Positions 49,083 to 57,448 of a stretch of 64,000 nucleotides of DNA are shown here, piece by piece (the stretch's first letter is position 1; the number at the start of each line of letters is the position of its first letter). This DNA comes from Haloplanus salinarum (GTDB taxonomy: Archaea > Halobacteriota > Halobacteria > Halobacteriales > Haloferacaceae): positions 2,362,987-2,426,986 of the forward strand of contig NZ_CP101823.1 of assembly GCF_024498175.1 (NCBI RefSeq), given 5' to 3'. Under the pieces are notes generated by a model, which saw nothing but the letters and a program-made list of their open reading frames with translations, ran no database searches and was not told where the DNA came from. The position numbers and the translations under genes were made by a program.

Positions 49083-49326
49083 TCGAAATAGTTCGAATAA
49101 CATATATTAATACCTAATATTCTATGTATTGATACGGCGTCCCGCGAGTCGCCGTCACAGTGGAGACAAGATTCGTTGTACCATTCCGTCTAAAAGTGAA
49201 TATCACTCGACTGTTCTCGGTGTGAACTGCGTTTCATGTTCCGTTAGCCGAATGTTTCCTCCGCCGTCGATGGGCTATCGGTAACCTATCGGCTCAGGAT
49301 GAGTATATATAATTTGGTAGTTCCGG
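49083..49326. other. AT-rich convergent intergenic stretch
   Basis: This 244-base region is noticeably AT-rich (ACATATATTAATACCTAATATTC, GAGTATATATAATTTGG) although it lies between two convergent genes that need no promoter. No ORF or RNA gene is convincing. It may mark an old boundary between the regulator pair and the catabolic cluster. Confidence 0.45.
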
Positions 49327-49674
49327 TCAGACGAGGGCGACGTGGTCGTCACGTGGCTCCCAGAGGGCACCGGTCAGCCGCCGGTCGTGGACCGCATCGA
49401 GCGTCTCGCCGACGGTCCAGCCCCACTCGCTCGCGGCCGCGCTGACGGCACCGAGGGCGACGTCGGGGTCACCCAGCGCAGCGACGACGGCGTCGACGTC
49501 GGGGTCGGCGGGGACGTCGGCGGCGAGCGGTGGCGTCCGCTCCCACGACACGTCGTGGCCGGTGACCGCGTGGTGGCGGCGGTAGAAAGCCACCACCTCG
49601 TTCGGGTCGGTCGCCGTCGTCCGCTCGGTGCAATCCGGACAGCACGCCACGAACGGGACGTCGTCGGCCGTCAC
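49327..49674 (-). CDS. Small zinc-finger-like protein coupled to the Rieske gene
   Basis: A 115-residue protein. The N-terminal VACCPDCTERTTATDPNEVVAFYRRHHAVTGHD contains CPDC plus His residues (CxxC...HHxxxxGH), a likely zinc finger of the CCHH kind. The rest is helical. It overlaps the Rieske oxygenase stop by four bases, so it is the last gene of that transcript. It may assist oxygenase assembly or regulate it; I see no evidence beyond position. Confidence 0.68.
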   Translation of the reverse strand: MTADDVPFVACCPDCTERTTATDPNEVVAFYRRHHAVTGHDVSWERTPPLAADVPADPDVDAVVAALGDPDVALGAVSAAASEWGWTVGETLDAVHDRRLTGALWEPRDDHVALV

Positions 49675-50813
49675 GCGTTGTAGGCCTCCTGGGCGAGTCG
49701 GTGGAAGCGGTGGAGGGTGTGTTCGTTCGGGCCGAGCTGTCCCTGTCCGAGCGCGCCGGACCGGAGCCCCTCGTACTGGCGTTCGACCAGTTCGAAGTCC
49801 TCCTCCTGGAGCTGGCGGCTGGTCCGGACGAACTCCTCTTCGGCCTCGGTGAGCTCCGGCTCCGCGAAGTAGTAGTCCGCGATCAACTGGAAGCGCTCCT
49901 CGTCGATGGGGTCGACGATGTAGGTGCCGTAGCCGTCGGCGGTACCGTACATGTTGACGGTGAAGTTGGGCCAGAAGTAGTGGAACTGTGCCTCGTGTTC
50001 GTCGTGGATGCGGAGTTCGTCCTCGACGTCCTCCTCGTGGGTGTAGTGGAGCACCCAGTGGTAGTCGTTGACCTCCAGCGCCGACTCGTCGAGCTGGATG
50101 CCCGTGATCCAGTCCTGGTGGTTCGCTTGGCAGTGGTCACACTCCGAGTAGTTCCCCCCGAAGGTCTTCCAGTTGCACGCCACCTCCGAGACGTACCGGC
50201 GGGCGTGCTGGTACTCCTCGAGCGGCAGGGACTCCAGACGCGTCTTCAGCTTCCCGGCCTGTTCGGCGAGGGAGAGCGGCGGATCGTCGGCGAAGTTCAG
50301 GAAGACCAGCGGCCCGATGCTGTCGGTCCGGACCTCCAGTAACCCGTTCTCGTCGGGGTCGAGGCCGGCCACGTCCGAATCGTCGAGGTCCGGGTTGAGA
50401 CTCGCCTCCTCGAAGCTCCGCGGCGTGCTCCGCAGGTCCCCGTCGAGGTCGTACGTCCAGAGGTGGTACGGACACTGGATCCGACCCATGTTCCCGGGGT
50501 CGGTCATCGGCGTGTCCGCGACCATCTTCGACCCGCGGTGCGCACAGACGTTGTAGAACGCGCGCACGTCGCCGTCCTCGTCGCGGGCGACGATCACCTG
50601 CTTGTCGCCGACGGTGCGGGTGAAGTAATCGCCGGCGTCGGGGATGCAGTTCTCGTGGCCGGCGTACACCCAGTACCGGGAGAACACTTTCTCTTTCTCC
50701 ATCTCCCACACGTCGGGGTCGGTGAAGTATTTCGCCGGCAGGGCATTCGTCTCGTCGGTGATATCGGGGCTCACGGCCTGCACCTCGTCGACGTCCTCGT
50801 TCCACCGTGTCAT
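49671..50813 (-). CDS. Rieske non-heme iron oxygenase, glycine betaine/carnitine-monooxygenase type
   Basis: A 380-residue oxygenase alpha subunit. The Rieske centre ligands are Cys90, His92, Cys114 and His117 (CAHRG ... CPYHLW). The mononuclear iron site is in NYSECDHCQANH, with His227 and His232 and the E224-C-x-H pattern of quaternary-amine oxygenases such as GbcA, CntA and choline monooxygenase. The first demethylation of glycine betaine releases formaldehyde. No reductase (GbcB-like) gene is in the window. The ATG at 50813 is preferred to a GTG at 50861 because of the TATA-like ACTTAAG near 50872. Confidence 0.85.
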   Translation of the reverse strand: MTRWNEDVDEVQAVSPDITDETNALPAKYFTDPDVWEMEKEKVFSRYWVYAGHENCIPDAGDYFTRTVGDKQVIVARDEDGDVRAFYNVCAHRGSKMVADTPMTDPGNMGRIQCPYHLWTYDLDGDLRSTPRSFEEASLNPDLDDSDVAGLDPDENGLLEVRTDSIGPLVFLNFADDPPLSLAEQAGKLKTRLESLPLEEYQHARRYVSEVACNWKTFGGNYSECDHCQANHQDWITGIQLDESALEVNDYHWVLHYTHEEDVEDELRIHDEHEAQFHYFWPNFTVNMYGTADGYGTYIVDPIDEERFQLIADYYFAEPELTEAEEEFVRTSRQLQEEDFELVERQYEGLRSGALGQGQLGPNEHTLHRFHRLAQEAYNA

Positions 50814-50977
50814 GTACCGACACGTCGACGGCGGGACCCCAAAGTCCCTAACCTGTCTCACGTGAGGTGCTTAAGTACCCGATTCGTGTTATTACAGCAA
50901 CACGGTATCGCAGCGACGGTTCGTTCGATATTCAGTCGAAAAGCGACTGTTCGGTCGGTCGTAAGGCGTTCGGTTCG

Positions 50978-51826
50978 TCACCCGTCGATTCGGCTGCGGC
51001 GCCACGTTTCGGTGTCGTCCACCTGGTTGAAGGTGTAGATGTGGAGCCCCCGGATGCCGTAGTCGGGGTCGGCGGCGTACGGTGCCAGTCCGTCGACCAG
51101 GTCGTCTGGGGTGTACTTCCCGCGCGACCCGACGAGTTGGCGGACGAACCCCACGATCCCGCTGGTCTTCCGGAGGAAGCGCACCGAATCCCCGACGCCG
51201 ACCTTCTGTGAGATGCTCAGCAGGCGCTGATACTTCATCACGCCGGGGATGCCGACCTCGACGGGGAGGTCGATCCCGCGGTCCCGAACCGTCTCGATCC
51301 ACCGCCGGACCGCCTCGGGGTCGTAACAGAGTTGCGTCGTGAGATACGTCGCGTGGGGAGCCTTCCGCTCCATGGCCTCGGCCAGCGTCCGATCGTCGAG
51401 GAAGTCGTGTCCCTCGGGGTAGCCGGTGATGCCGACCTCCTCGAAGGCGTAGCCGAGGTCCTCGAGCGCCACGAGGAGGTCGTGAGCCGATTCGAACTCG
51501 CCGATCGGGTCCTCGCGGTCCCCGCCCGGCACGAAGATATCGGTGATACCCGCGTCGGCGAGTCGGCCGGCGACCTCGTCGAGGTGATCCCCGTCGCGCA
51601 CGTAGCGTGCGGCGACGTGGGGGATGGGGTCGTAGCCGCGGGCCGCCGCCCGCTCCGACCACTCCACCGTCGCGTCGAGGCCGAGCTGTGGCGAGGCGGT
51701 GACCGCGATCTCGGCGCCATCGGGAAGTCGTTCCATCTGCCCCTCGAAGCTGTCGAAGGGCATCAGCTCGAAGCGGGGATCGGCCAGCAGGCTCGATGCG
51801 TCGTCCGGGTGTGTGGTGAGAGACAT
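50978..51826 (-). CDS. Methylenetetrahydrofolate reductase-family protein
   Basis: A 282-residue FAD-dependent TIM-barrel. DGAEIAVTASPQLGLDATVEWSERAAARGYDPIPHVAARYVRDGDHLDEVAGRLADAGITDIFVPGGDRED is the recognisable N-terminal half; LTTQLCYDPEAVRRWIETVRDRGIDLPVEVGIPGVM is the second barrel half. The enzyme interconverts 5-methyl- and 5,10-methylene-tetrahydrofolate. Inside a demethylation cluster it most likely runs oxidatively, returning methyl groups to the folate pool. It lies between the Rieske and DmdA-like genes on the same strand. Confidence 0.85.
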   Translation of the reverse strand: MSLTTHPDDASSLLADPRFELMPFDSFEGQMERLPDGAEIAVTASPQLGLDATVEWSERAAARGYDPIPHVAARYVRDGDHLDEVAGRLADAGITDIFVPGGDREDPIGEFESAHDLLVALEDLGYAFEEVGITGYPEGHDFLDDRTLAEAMERKAPHATYLTTQLCYDPEAVRRWIETVRDRGIDLPVEVGIPGVMKYQRLLSISQKVGVGDSVRFLRKTSGIVGFVRQLVGSRGKYTPDDLVDGLAPYAADPDYGIRGLHIYTFNQVDDTETWRRSRIDG

Positions 51827-51880
51827 GTCGAATCCGGGCGTTGGGGGTTGGGTCGGCTGGCGGTTATGGCTGTCGGGAGA

Positions 51881-53263
51881 TCAGTTCTCGGAGTCCTGGC
51901 GGGCGTTCAGCTTCGCCTGCTCGCGGGCGCTCGGGTTGACCGACTCCTTGAACGGGACCTCCGCGACCGTCGCGTACGCGGGCTCGCCAGACTCCTCGGC
52001 GTACTCGTCGGGCAGATGGACCGCGAACTCCAGATCGAGGTCCTCCTCGTAGATCTCGTCGTTCAGGAGCGCGTCGGTCTCGGACTGTAGCTTCTCCGCG
52101 GGCACGAACCCGAGTCCGATGTTCGTCTCGAGGTCGGGGTTCCACCACGGCGAAGTCATGTAGCCACACTCCTGGCCCGTGTCGGGATCCGAGATGATCC
52201 AGAAGTCCGGCGCGTACTCACGGATCGGCTCGCCGGCGATCTTCAGGCCGACCAGCTTGAGATTGAAGGGGTACTCGCCGTTCTCGATCAGCTCCTTCTG
52301 GCGTTCGAGTTCCGCCTTGCCGACGTAGTCTGCGTCCTTGTCGTCGGGGACCTGGTAGCCGAGGTTGACCTGGAACGGCGAGGTCTCGTGATCCATGTCC
52401 TGCCCCCACGAGAGGATGCCGGCCGCGATCCGGCGGTGGTGACCGGGGGCGATCTGTCGACCGCCGTGGGCCTTCACCGTCTCCATCACGGGGTCCCAGA
52501 CGCGCTCGGCGTTCTCGCTCGCGTCCTGGACGTAGATCTCGAAGCCCTTCTCGCCGGAGAAGCCGGTCTGGCTCACCAACACCGGACAGCCGTCGATCTC
52601 CGCCTCCATCAGCCCGTAGTAGGGGATGTCGCTCACCTCGTCGCCGACGACCTCGACCATCACGTCCTCGGAGAGCGGTCCCTGGATCTGCATCGGCGCG
52701 ACGTCGATCTCGTCGATCTCCACGTCGAAGTCCATCCCGACGTTGACACCCTGGATCCACTGCATGAGCGTCGAATCGGAGATGGAGAACCAGAACTCGT
52801 CCTCCGCGATCCGCAGGAGGATCGGGTCGTTCAGGATGCCGCCGTCCTCGTTACAGAGGATGACGTACTTCCCGTGCATCGGGTCGATCTCCGTCGCGTC
52901 GCGCGTGATGAGGTGGTTAGTGAGCGCCTCCGCGTCCGGTCCCTTGACGCGGATCTGTCGCTCCACCGCGACGTCCCACAGGGTCACGCTCTCGGTCAGC
53001 GCCTCGTACTCCTTCATCGCGCCGCCGTCTTCCGGCTCGACGAGGCCGCGCGGATGGTAGATCCGGTTGTAGACCGTACAGCGCCACGCCCCCTCCTCGT
53101 TGAACGACTTGTGGAAAAAGGGCGACTTCCGGACCCGCGTCGAGACGAGCATCTCGATGCCCGGATCGCCGGTCTGTCGTAGGTTCCGTGGCAGCGTCCG
53201 ATCCGACTGATCGATCTCCGGGTGGTTCGGGTGGGCGTCGGCCGAGGAGTGGTCGTCTGTCAT
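51881..53263 (-). CDS. GcvT-family tetrahydrofolate methyltransferase, DmdA-like
   Basis: A 460-residue protein with the folate-binding GcvT fold. RKSPFFHKSFNEEGAWRCTVYNRIYHPRG, LWDVAVERQIRVKGPDAEALTNHLITRD, GGILNDPILLRIAEDEFWFSISDSTLMQWIQG and FSGEKGFEIYVQD resemble DMSP demethylase DmdA more than the glycine-cleavage T protein. DmdA moves a methyl group to tetrahydrofolate, giving 5-methyl-THF, the substrate of the MTHFR next door. It is about 90 residues longer than bacterial DmdA. Substrate is uncertain: DMSP, betaine or another methylated osmolyte. The ATG at 53263 begins a typical acidic N-terminus. Confidence 0.8.
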   Translation of the reverse strand: MTDDHSSADAHPNHPEIDQSDRTLPRNLRQTGDPGIEMLVSTRVRKSPFFHKSFNEEGAWRCTVYNRIYHPRGLVEPEDGGAMKEYEALTESVTLWDVAVERQIRVKGPDAEALTNHLITRDATEIDPMHGKYVILCNEDGGILNDPILLRIAEDEFWFSISDSTLMQWIQGVNVGMDFDVEIDEIDVAPMQIQGPLSEDVMVEVVGDEVSDIPYYGLMEAEIDGCPVLVSQTGFSGEKGFEIYVQDASENAERVWDPVMETVKAHGGRQIAPGHHRRIAAGILSWGQDMDHETSPFQVNLGYQVPDDKDADYVGKAELERQKELIENGEYPFNLKLVGLKIAGEPIREYAPDFWIISDPDTGQECGYMTSPWWNPDLETNIGLGFVPAEKLQSETDALLNDEIYEEDLDLEFAVHLPDEYAEESGEPAYATVAEVPFKESVNPSAREQAKLNARQDSEN

Positions 53264-53351
53264 CGATCGTAAACGTTGGTCTCCGGACCCATAAGGATAC
53301 ACCTCAGCTATCTCGGGCGTATAAGAGGGATCCGCCGAGCGGCATCTTCTG

Positions 53352-53373
53352 TTAACAAATATAGTATTGTTAA
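53352..53373. promoter_or_regulatory. Inverted repeat between the divergent demethylase and oxidase genes
   Basis: TTAACAA (53352-53358), eight bases, TTGTTAA (53367-53373), a perfect 7-bp inverted repeat in an AT-rich patch within the 178-bp divergent region. It lies where promoters of both directions would sit. A candidate operator for the catabolic cluster; no regulator is proven. Confidence 0.6.
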
Positions 53374-53441
53374 TTAAAGGACGTTCTCGTTCCGTACGAC
53401 CGAGCCAAAGCGTCAAGACACTCCCCTTCGAACCCGGGCGT

Positions 53442-54590
53442 ATGAGTTCGAACGACGAGCGGCGCGACGTCATCGTCGTCGGCGTCGGCGGCATGGGCAG
53501 CGCGACTGCGTACCACTTAGCCGACCGGGGGGTCGACGTGCTAGGACTGGAGCGGTACGACATCCCTCACACCAACGGATCCTCCCACGGCATCACCCGC
53601 ATCATCCGGCGGGCGTACTACGAACACCCCTCGTACATCCCGCTGATCGAACGGGCGTACGAGCTCTGGGACGACCTGGCCGACGAGACGGGGCGGCCGG
53701 TGATCCACCGGACCGGGTCAATCGACGCGGCCCCGCAGGGCAACGAGGTGTTCGAGGGGTCGCGCCGCTCCTGTGAGGAGCACGACATCCCCCACGAGGT
53801 GTTGACGGGGGCGGAGTGTAACGAGCGGTTCCCGGGCTACGACCTCCCCGCGGACTACCGGGCGGTCTACCAGGAGGACGGGGGCTTCGTCGTCCCGGAG
53901 CAGTCCATCGTGGGCCACACCGAGGCCGCCCAGGCGCGGGGTGCCGAGATCCGTGCCCGCGAGGGCGTCTACGACTGGGCACCGACGCCGGACGGCGGCG
54001 TCCGCGTCTGGACCGACCGGGACACCTACGAGGCGGACCGGCTCGTCCTCGCGGCGGGCGCGTGGAACTACAAACTCGCGGACGCCCTCTCCGGGCTGGC
54101 GGTGCCCGAGCGACAGGTGCTCGCGTGGTTCCAGCCCGAGACCCCGTCGCTGTTCGAACCCGACAGCCTCCCGGTCTGGAACATCGAGACGCCGGAGGGA
54201 CGGTTCTACGGTCTCCCCATCTACGACGTGCCGGGGTTCAAACTCGGCAAGTACCACCACCTCGACGAGGCGGTCGACCCTGACGACTACGACACCGACC
54301 CCCAGCCACAGGACGAGGTGGTCCTCCGCGACTTCACCGAGAAGTACTTCCCGAAGGCCGCCGGGCCGACGATGAGCCTCGCCACCTGCATGTTCACCAA
54401 CTCCCCCGACGAACATTTCATCCTCGACCGACTACCGGATCACCCCCAGGTGACCGTCGGCGCGGGCTTCTCCGGCCACGGCTTCAAGTTCGCGACCGTC
54501 ATCGGCGAGATCCTCGCGGATCTGGCGGCCGACGGCGACACCGATCACCCCATCGAGATGTTCCGTCTCGACCGGTTCGACCGCGCTTAA
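53442..54590 (+). CDS. Sarcosine oxidase/N-methyl-amino-acid oxidase-like flavoprotein (SolA/MSOX family)
   Basis: A 382-residue FAD enzyme. VVGVGGMGSATAYHL binds FAD. Cys316 in ATCMFTNSPDEHF corresponds to the cysteine that holds FAD covalently in monomeric sarcosine oxidase, and SGHGFK (Lys349) to its oxygen-activating lysine. Such enzymes oxidise sarcosine or N-methyl amino acids to the demethylated product, formaldehyde and H2O2. Length and motif spacing match the family closely. It is divergent from the DmdA-like gene and precedes the dehydrogenase at 54652, with a 61-base gap. Confidence 0.88.
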   Translation: MSSNDERRDVIVVGVGGMGSATAYHLADRGVDVLGLERYDIPHTNGSSHGITRIIRRAYYEHPSYIPLIERAYELWDDLADETGRPVIHRTGSIDAAPQGNEVFEGSRRSCEEHDIPHEVLTGAECNERFPGYDLPADYRAVYQEDGGFVVPEQSIVGHTEAAQARGAEIRAREGVYDWAPTPDGGVRVWTDRDTYEADRLVLAAGAWNYKLADALSGLAVPERQVLAWFQPETPSLFEPDSLPVWNIETPEGRFYGLPIYDVPGFKLGKYHHLDEAVDPDDYDTDPQPQDEVVLRDFTEKYFPKAAGPTMSLATCMFTNSPDEHFILDRLPDHPQVTVGAGFSGHGFKFATVIGEILADLAADGDTDHPIEMFRLDRFDRA

Positions 54591-54651
54591 ACGTCGCAGG
54601 TGAGGCACCCGGAACCTTTTGATCGGTTCGGCGAGACGTACGGGACGTTCC

Positions 54652-57207
54652 ATGAGTGCGGATACCTCACTCCCGGAGTCGGCACGGACCGTCGTCGTCG
54701 GGGCCGGCGCGGTCGGCTGCAGCGTCGCGTACCACCTCTCGGCGCTCGGCGCCGAGGACGTCGTCGTCGTCGATCAGGGCCCGCTGCCGGTCACCGGCGG
54801 ATCGTCGACGCACGCGCCCGGTATCATGTTCCAGACGTCGCCGTCGAAGCTCATGACGAAGACGGCCCACTACACCAGTCGTCTGCTCTCCGACGCCGGC
54901 GTCTACGACGAAGTCGGCGGCATCGAGGTCGCACGATCGGAAGAGCGGATGGACTTCCTCCAGCGGCGGGTCGAACACGCCACCGCATACGGCCTCCCCG
55001 ACCCGCAACTACTGACCCCCGCGGAGGTGACCGACTACCTCCCGCTGGTGAACGAGGACGCCATCCGCGGCGGCTACTACTCGCCGACCGACGGCCGAGT
55101 CGACGGCGTCGCCGCCCTACAGTGGTACATCGAGGAGTCCGACGCGGACTTCTACGGGCACACGACGGTGACCGACCTCGACGTGACCGGCGGCGAGGTG
55201 ACCGCCGTCGAGACCGACCGGGGGACCATCGCCTGTGACCGCTGTGTGCTCGCGACGAACAACTGGGGCTACAAGACCGGCAAGCTCGCCGGCCTCGACC
55301 TGCCGATCGCTCCGGTCGAACACCAGTACGCGGTCACCGAGCCGCTTGCCGACCTCGCCGGCGCGGACCCCGCGACCCGCGTCGACACCGCGGACCTGGA
55401 GGTGCCCGGCGACCGCCGCATCGCCGACGCGATGGGCAAGGCGCCGAGCCGCCCGGTCGGGCGCGACCAGGACCACTCGCTTTACTTCCGCACCCACGGC
55501 GACGCGCTCGGCCTCGGCTCGTACAACCACGAGTCGCTGACGGTCGACCCCGACGCCATGGGCGAAAACACCGCGGAGCGACAGGCCTCCGTCCACGACT
55601 TCACCGACGAACACTGGGAGCGGGCGACCCACCCCGACCGCGACACGTCGCCGAAGCGGGCCTTCGAGGAACTGCTCCCGGTCACCGAGGGGGTCGACTT
55701 CTCGGCGACCGAGAACGGCATCTTCGTGTTCACCCCCGACGGGATGCCGGTGCTGGGCGAGACGGCCGCCGTCGACGACCTGTGGACCGGGCTCGCCATC
55801 TGGTGGACCCACTCCGGCGGGTACGGGAGGATACTCGCGGAGTGGATGGAGACGGGCGTGCCGAAGCTTCCCGACGGCCCCGTCGACACGGGCGCCATCC
55901 ACGTGAACCGGTTCGCACCCCACGCCGGCAGCAAACGCTACTTCGTCGACCGGGGGGGCACGCGGTACCGCCAGGTGTACAGCATCGTCGAACCCAACTG
56001 GCAACCCGACGATCACCGCGGCCTCCGGCGGAGTCCTTTCCACCGTCGGCAGGAGGAACTCGGCGCCGAGTTCGTCCAGAGCGGCGGCTGGGAGTCCGCC
56101 CAGTGGTACGAGTCGAACGCCGACCTGATCGACCGCTACGCCGACCGCATCCCCGAGCAGGAGGGGTGGCAGGGGATCAACCGCTCGCCCATCGAGGGGG
56201 CCGAACACCTCCACACCCGCGAGCACGTCTCCATGTTCGACATGACGTCGTTCAGTTCCATCGCCGTCGAGGGCGCGGGGGCCGCCGACTTCCTCCAGCG
56301 GGTCTGTAGCAACGACGTCGACGTCGACCCGGGGCGGGTGCGGTACTCGCTCCTCCTGAACGAGGGCGGGAACATCCTCGCGGACGTGACCGTCGTCCGG
56401 CTCGGCGCCGACGAGTTCGTGGTGACCACCGGCGGCGGCAACTCCCCGGGCATCCACGGGGCCTGGCTGAAGGAACGCGCCCCGGACACCGTCTCGGTCA
56501 CCGTCGAGGAGGGCGCCCGCACCACCGTCGGGCTCTGGGGGCCGAAATCGCGGCTCCTGCTCCAGCGCGTGACCGACGCCGACGTCTCGGCCGAGGGGTT
56601 CCCCTACTTCTCCGCCAAGCGGCTGTACGTCGGCGAGGTGCCGGTGCTCGCGCTCCGGGTGTCCTACGTCGGCGAACTGGGCTGGGAGCTGTGGGCGCCC
56701 GCTGAGTACGGCGGACGCCTCTGGGAGGTCCTGTGGGAGGCGGGACAGGACCTCGACGTGCGCCCCATGGGCGGCGGCGCGCTGGAGTCGATGCGCCTGG
56801 AGAAGGGCTACCGACTCTGGGGGACGGACATCGACACCGACGTCGGTCCGGTCGCGGCCGGCCTGGAGTTCGCCGTCGACACGGACACCGACTTCGTCGG
56901 CAAGGCGGCGCTGGCCGAGCGTCGCGACTCGGGCGTCGACAGCCGGATCGTCCCGCTCACGCTCGACGACTCGACGGATCGCCTGCTGAGCGGCCGCCCC
57001 GTCACGAAGGACGGCGAGACGCTCGGCTACGTCCAGGCCGCCGACTACGGCTACAGCGTCGGCGCCTCCATCGCCTACACATACGTGCCGACGGAGCACG
57101 CCGACCCCGGAACCGCGGTCCGGGTCACCTGCGAAGGGGAGACGTACGACGCCACCGTGCGCGAGGAACCGCTGTTCGATCCCGGTCGGGAGAAGATCCT
57201 GCGCTGA
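54652..57207 (+). CDS. Dimethylglycine/sarcosine dehydrogenase-like flavoprotein with GcvT domain
   Basis: An 851-residue two-part enzyme. The N-terminal half is an FAD oxidoreductase (VVVGAGAVGCSVAYHLSALG; GSSTHAPGIMF with His54 at the site of covalent FAD in dimethylglycine dehydrogenase). The C-terminal half (from about residue 430) is a GcvT folate domain with RQEELGAEFVQSGGWESAQWY, HVSMFDMTSFSSIAVEGAGAADFLQRVCSNDV and YGELGWEL-like VSYVGELGWELWAP. It oxidises dimethylglycine or sarcosine and captures the C1 unit as 5,10-methylene-THF. The ATG at 54652 follows a TATA-like CCTTTTGA. Confidence 0.87.
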   Translation: MSADTSLPESARTVVVGAGAVGCSVAYHLSALGAEDVVVVDQGPLPVTGGSSTHAPGIMFQTSPSKLMTKTAHYTSRLLSDAGVYDEVGGIEVARSEERMDFLQRRVEHATAYGLPDPQLLTPAEVTDYLPLVNEDAIRGGYYSPTDGRVDGVAALQWYIEESDADFYGHTTVTDLDVTGGEVTAVETDRGTIACDRCVLATNNWGYKTGKLAGLDLPIAPVEHQYAVTEPLADLAGADPATRVDTADLEVPGDRRIADAMGKAPSRPVGRDQDHSLYFRTHGDALGLGSYNHESLTVDPDAMGENTAERQASVHDFTDEHWERATHPDRDTSPKRAFEELLPVTEGVDFSATENGIFVFTPDGMPVLGETAAVDDLWTGLAIWWTHSGGYGRILAEWMETGVPKLPDGPVDTGAIHVNRFAPHAGSKRYFVDRGGTRYRQVYSIVEPNWQPDDHRGLRRSPFHRRQEELGAEFVQSGGWESAQWYESNADLIDRYADRIPEQEGWQGINRSPIEGAEHLHTREHVSMFDMTSFSSIAVEGAGAADFLQRVCSNDVDVDPGRVRYSLLLNEGGNILADVTVVRLGADEFVVTTGGGNSPGIHGAWLKERAPDTVSVTVEEGARTTVGLWGPKSRLLLQRVTDADVSAEGFPYFSAKRLYVGEVPVLALRVSYVGELGWELWAPAEYGGRLWEVLWEAGQDLDVRPMGGGALESMRLEKGYRLWGTDIDTDVGPVAAGLEFAVDTDTDFVGKAALAERRDSGVDSRIVPLTLDDSTDRLLSGRPVTKDGETLGYVQAADYGYSVGASIAYTYVPTEHADPGTAVRVTCEGETYDATVREEPLFDPGREKILR

Positions 57208-57238
57208 CACCCGGGACCCGACGCTTCACGGAACACCA

Positions 57239-57246
57239 AGCTTTAT
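57239..57246 (+). promoter_or_regulatory. TATA box of the BCCT leader transcript
   Basis: AGCTTTAT ends 22 bases and is centred about 27 bases before the ATG at 57269. It predicts a transcript beginning at that ATG, so the 59-codon leader ORF would be leaderless and the BCCT gene lies 172 bases further in. Confidence 0.6.
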
Positions 57247-57268
57247 CTGACATAACGAGAACCAATCT

Positions 57269-57448
57269 ATGTGGCTCACTGCCATGGGTGCAGCTACCCA
57301 TGCACAGGAACCGACGACCCCCCGCGAGTGGCGGTGGAGCGACCGAGCGGTCGCGGACAACACGACAACCGACGATACGAGCACACGACCCATGAACGAC
57401 CCACGACGGACGACCGGCGACTGCTGGACGGAGGTACAGTATGGCTGA
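57269..57448 (+). CDS. 59-codon leader ORF overlapping the BCCT transporter start
   Basis: A short ORF (MWLTAMGAATHAQEPTTPRE...TEVQYG) whose start is placed exactly for leaderless transcription and whose stop (57446-57448) overlaps the ATG of the transporter (57441). The peptide has no known domain. It may be a translated leader that controls access to the transporter start, or an unrecognised small protein. Its reality rests on promoter spacing and the overlap. Confidence 0.45.
   Translation: MWLTAMGAATHAQEPTTPREWRWSDRAVADNTTTDDTSTRPMNDPRRTTGDCWTEVQYG
57283..57302 (+). other. Hairpin in the BCCT leader
   Basis: CATGGGT (57283-57289), loop GCAGCT, ACCCATG (57296-57302): a perfect 7-bp stem near the 5' end of the predicted transcript, just after the leader start. 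It could modulate translation or stability of the leader. Confidence 0.5.
57430..57435 (+). promoter_or_regulatory. Shine-Dalgarno site of the BCCT transporter gene
   Basis: GGAGGT lies five bases before the ATG at 57441. Such a strong site is uncommon among these mostly leaderless genes. It indicates internal initiation on an mRNA that starts at the leader ORF. Confidence 0.65.

Noticed and set aside
53367-53441. Upstream extension of the sarcosine oxidase-like gene to a TTG at 53367
   Set aside because: The extra 25 codons lie in the AT-rich promoter and inverted repeat and do not match the family N-terminus; the ATG at 53442 does.
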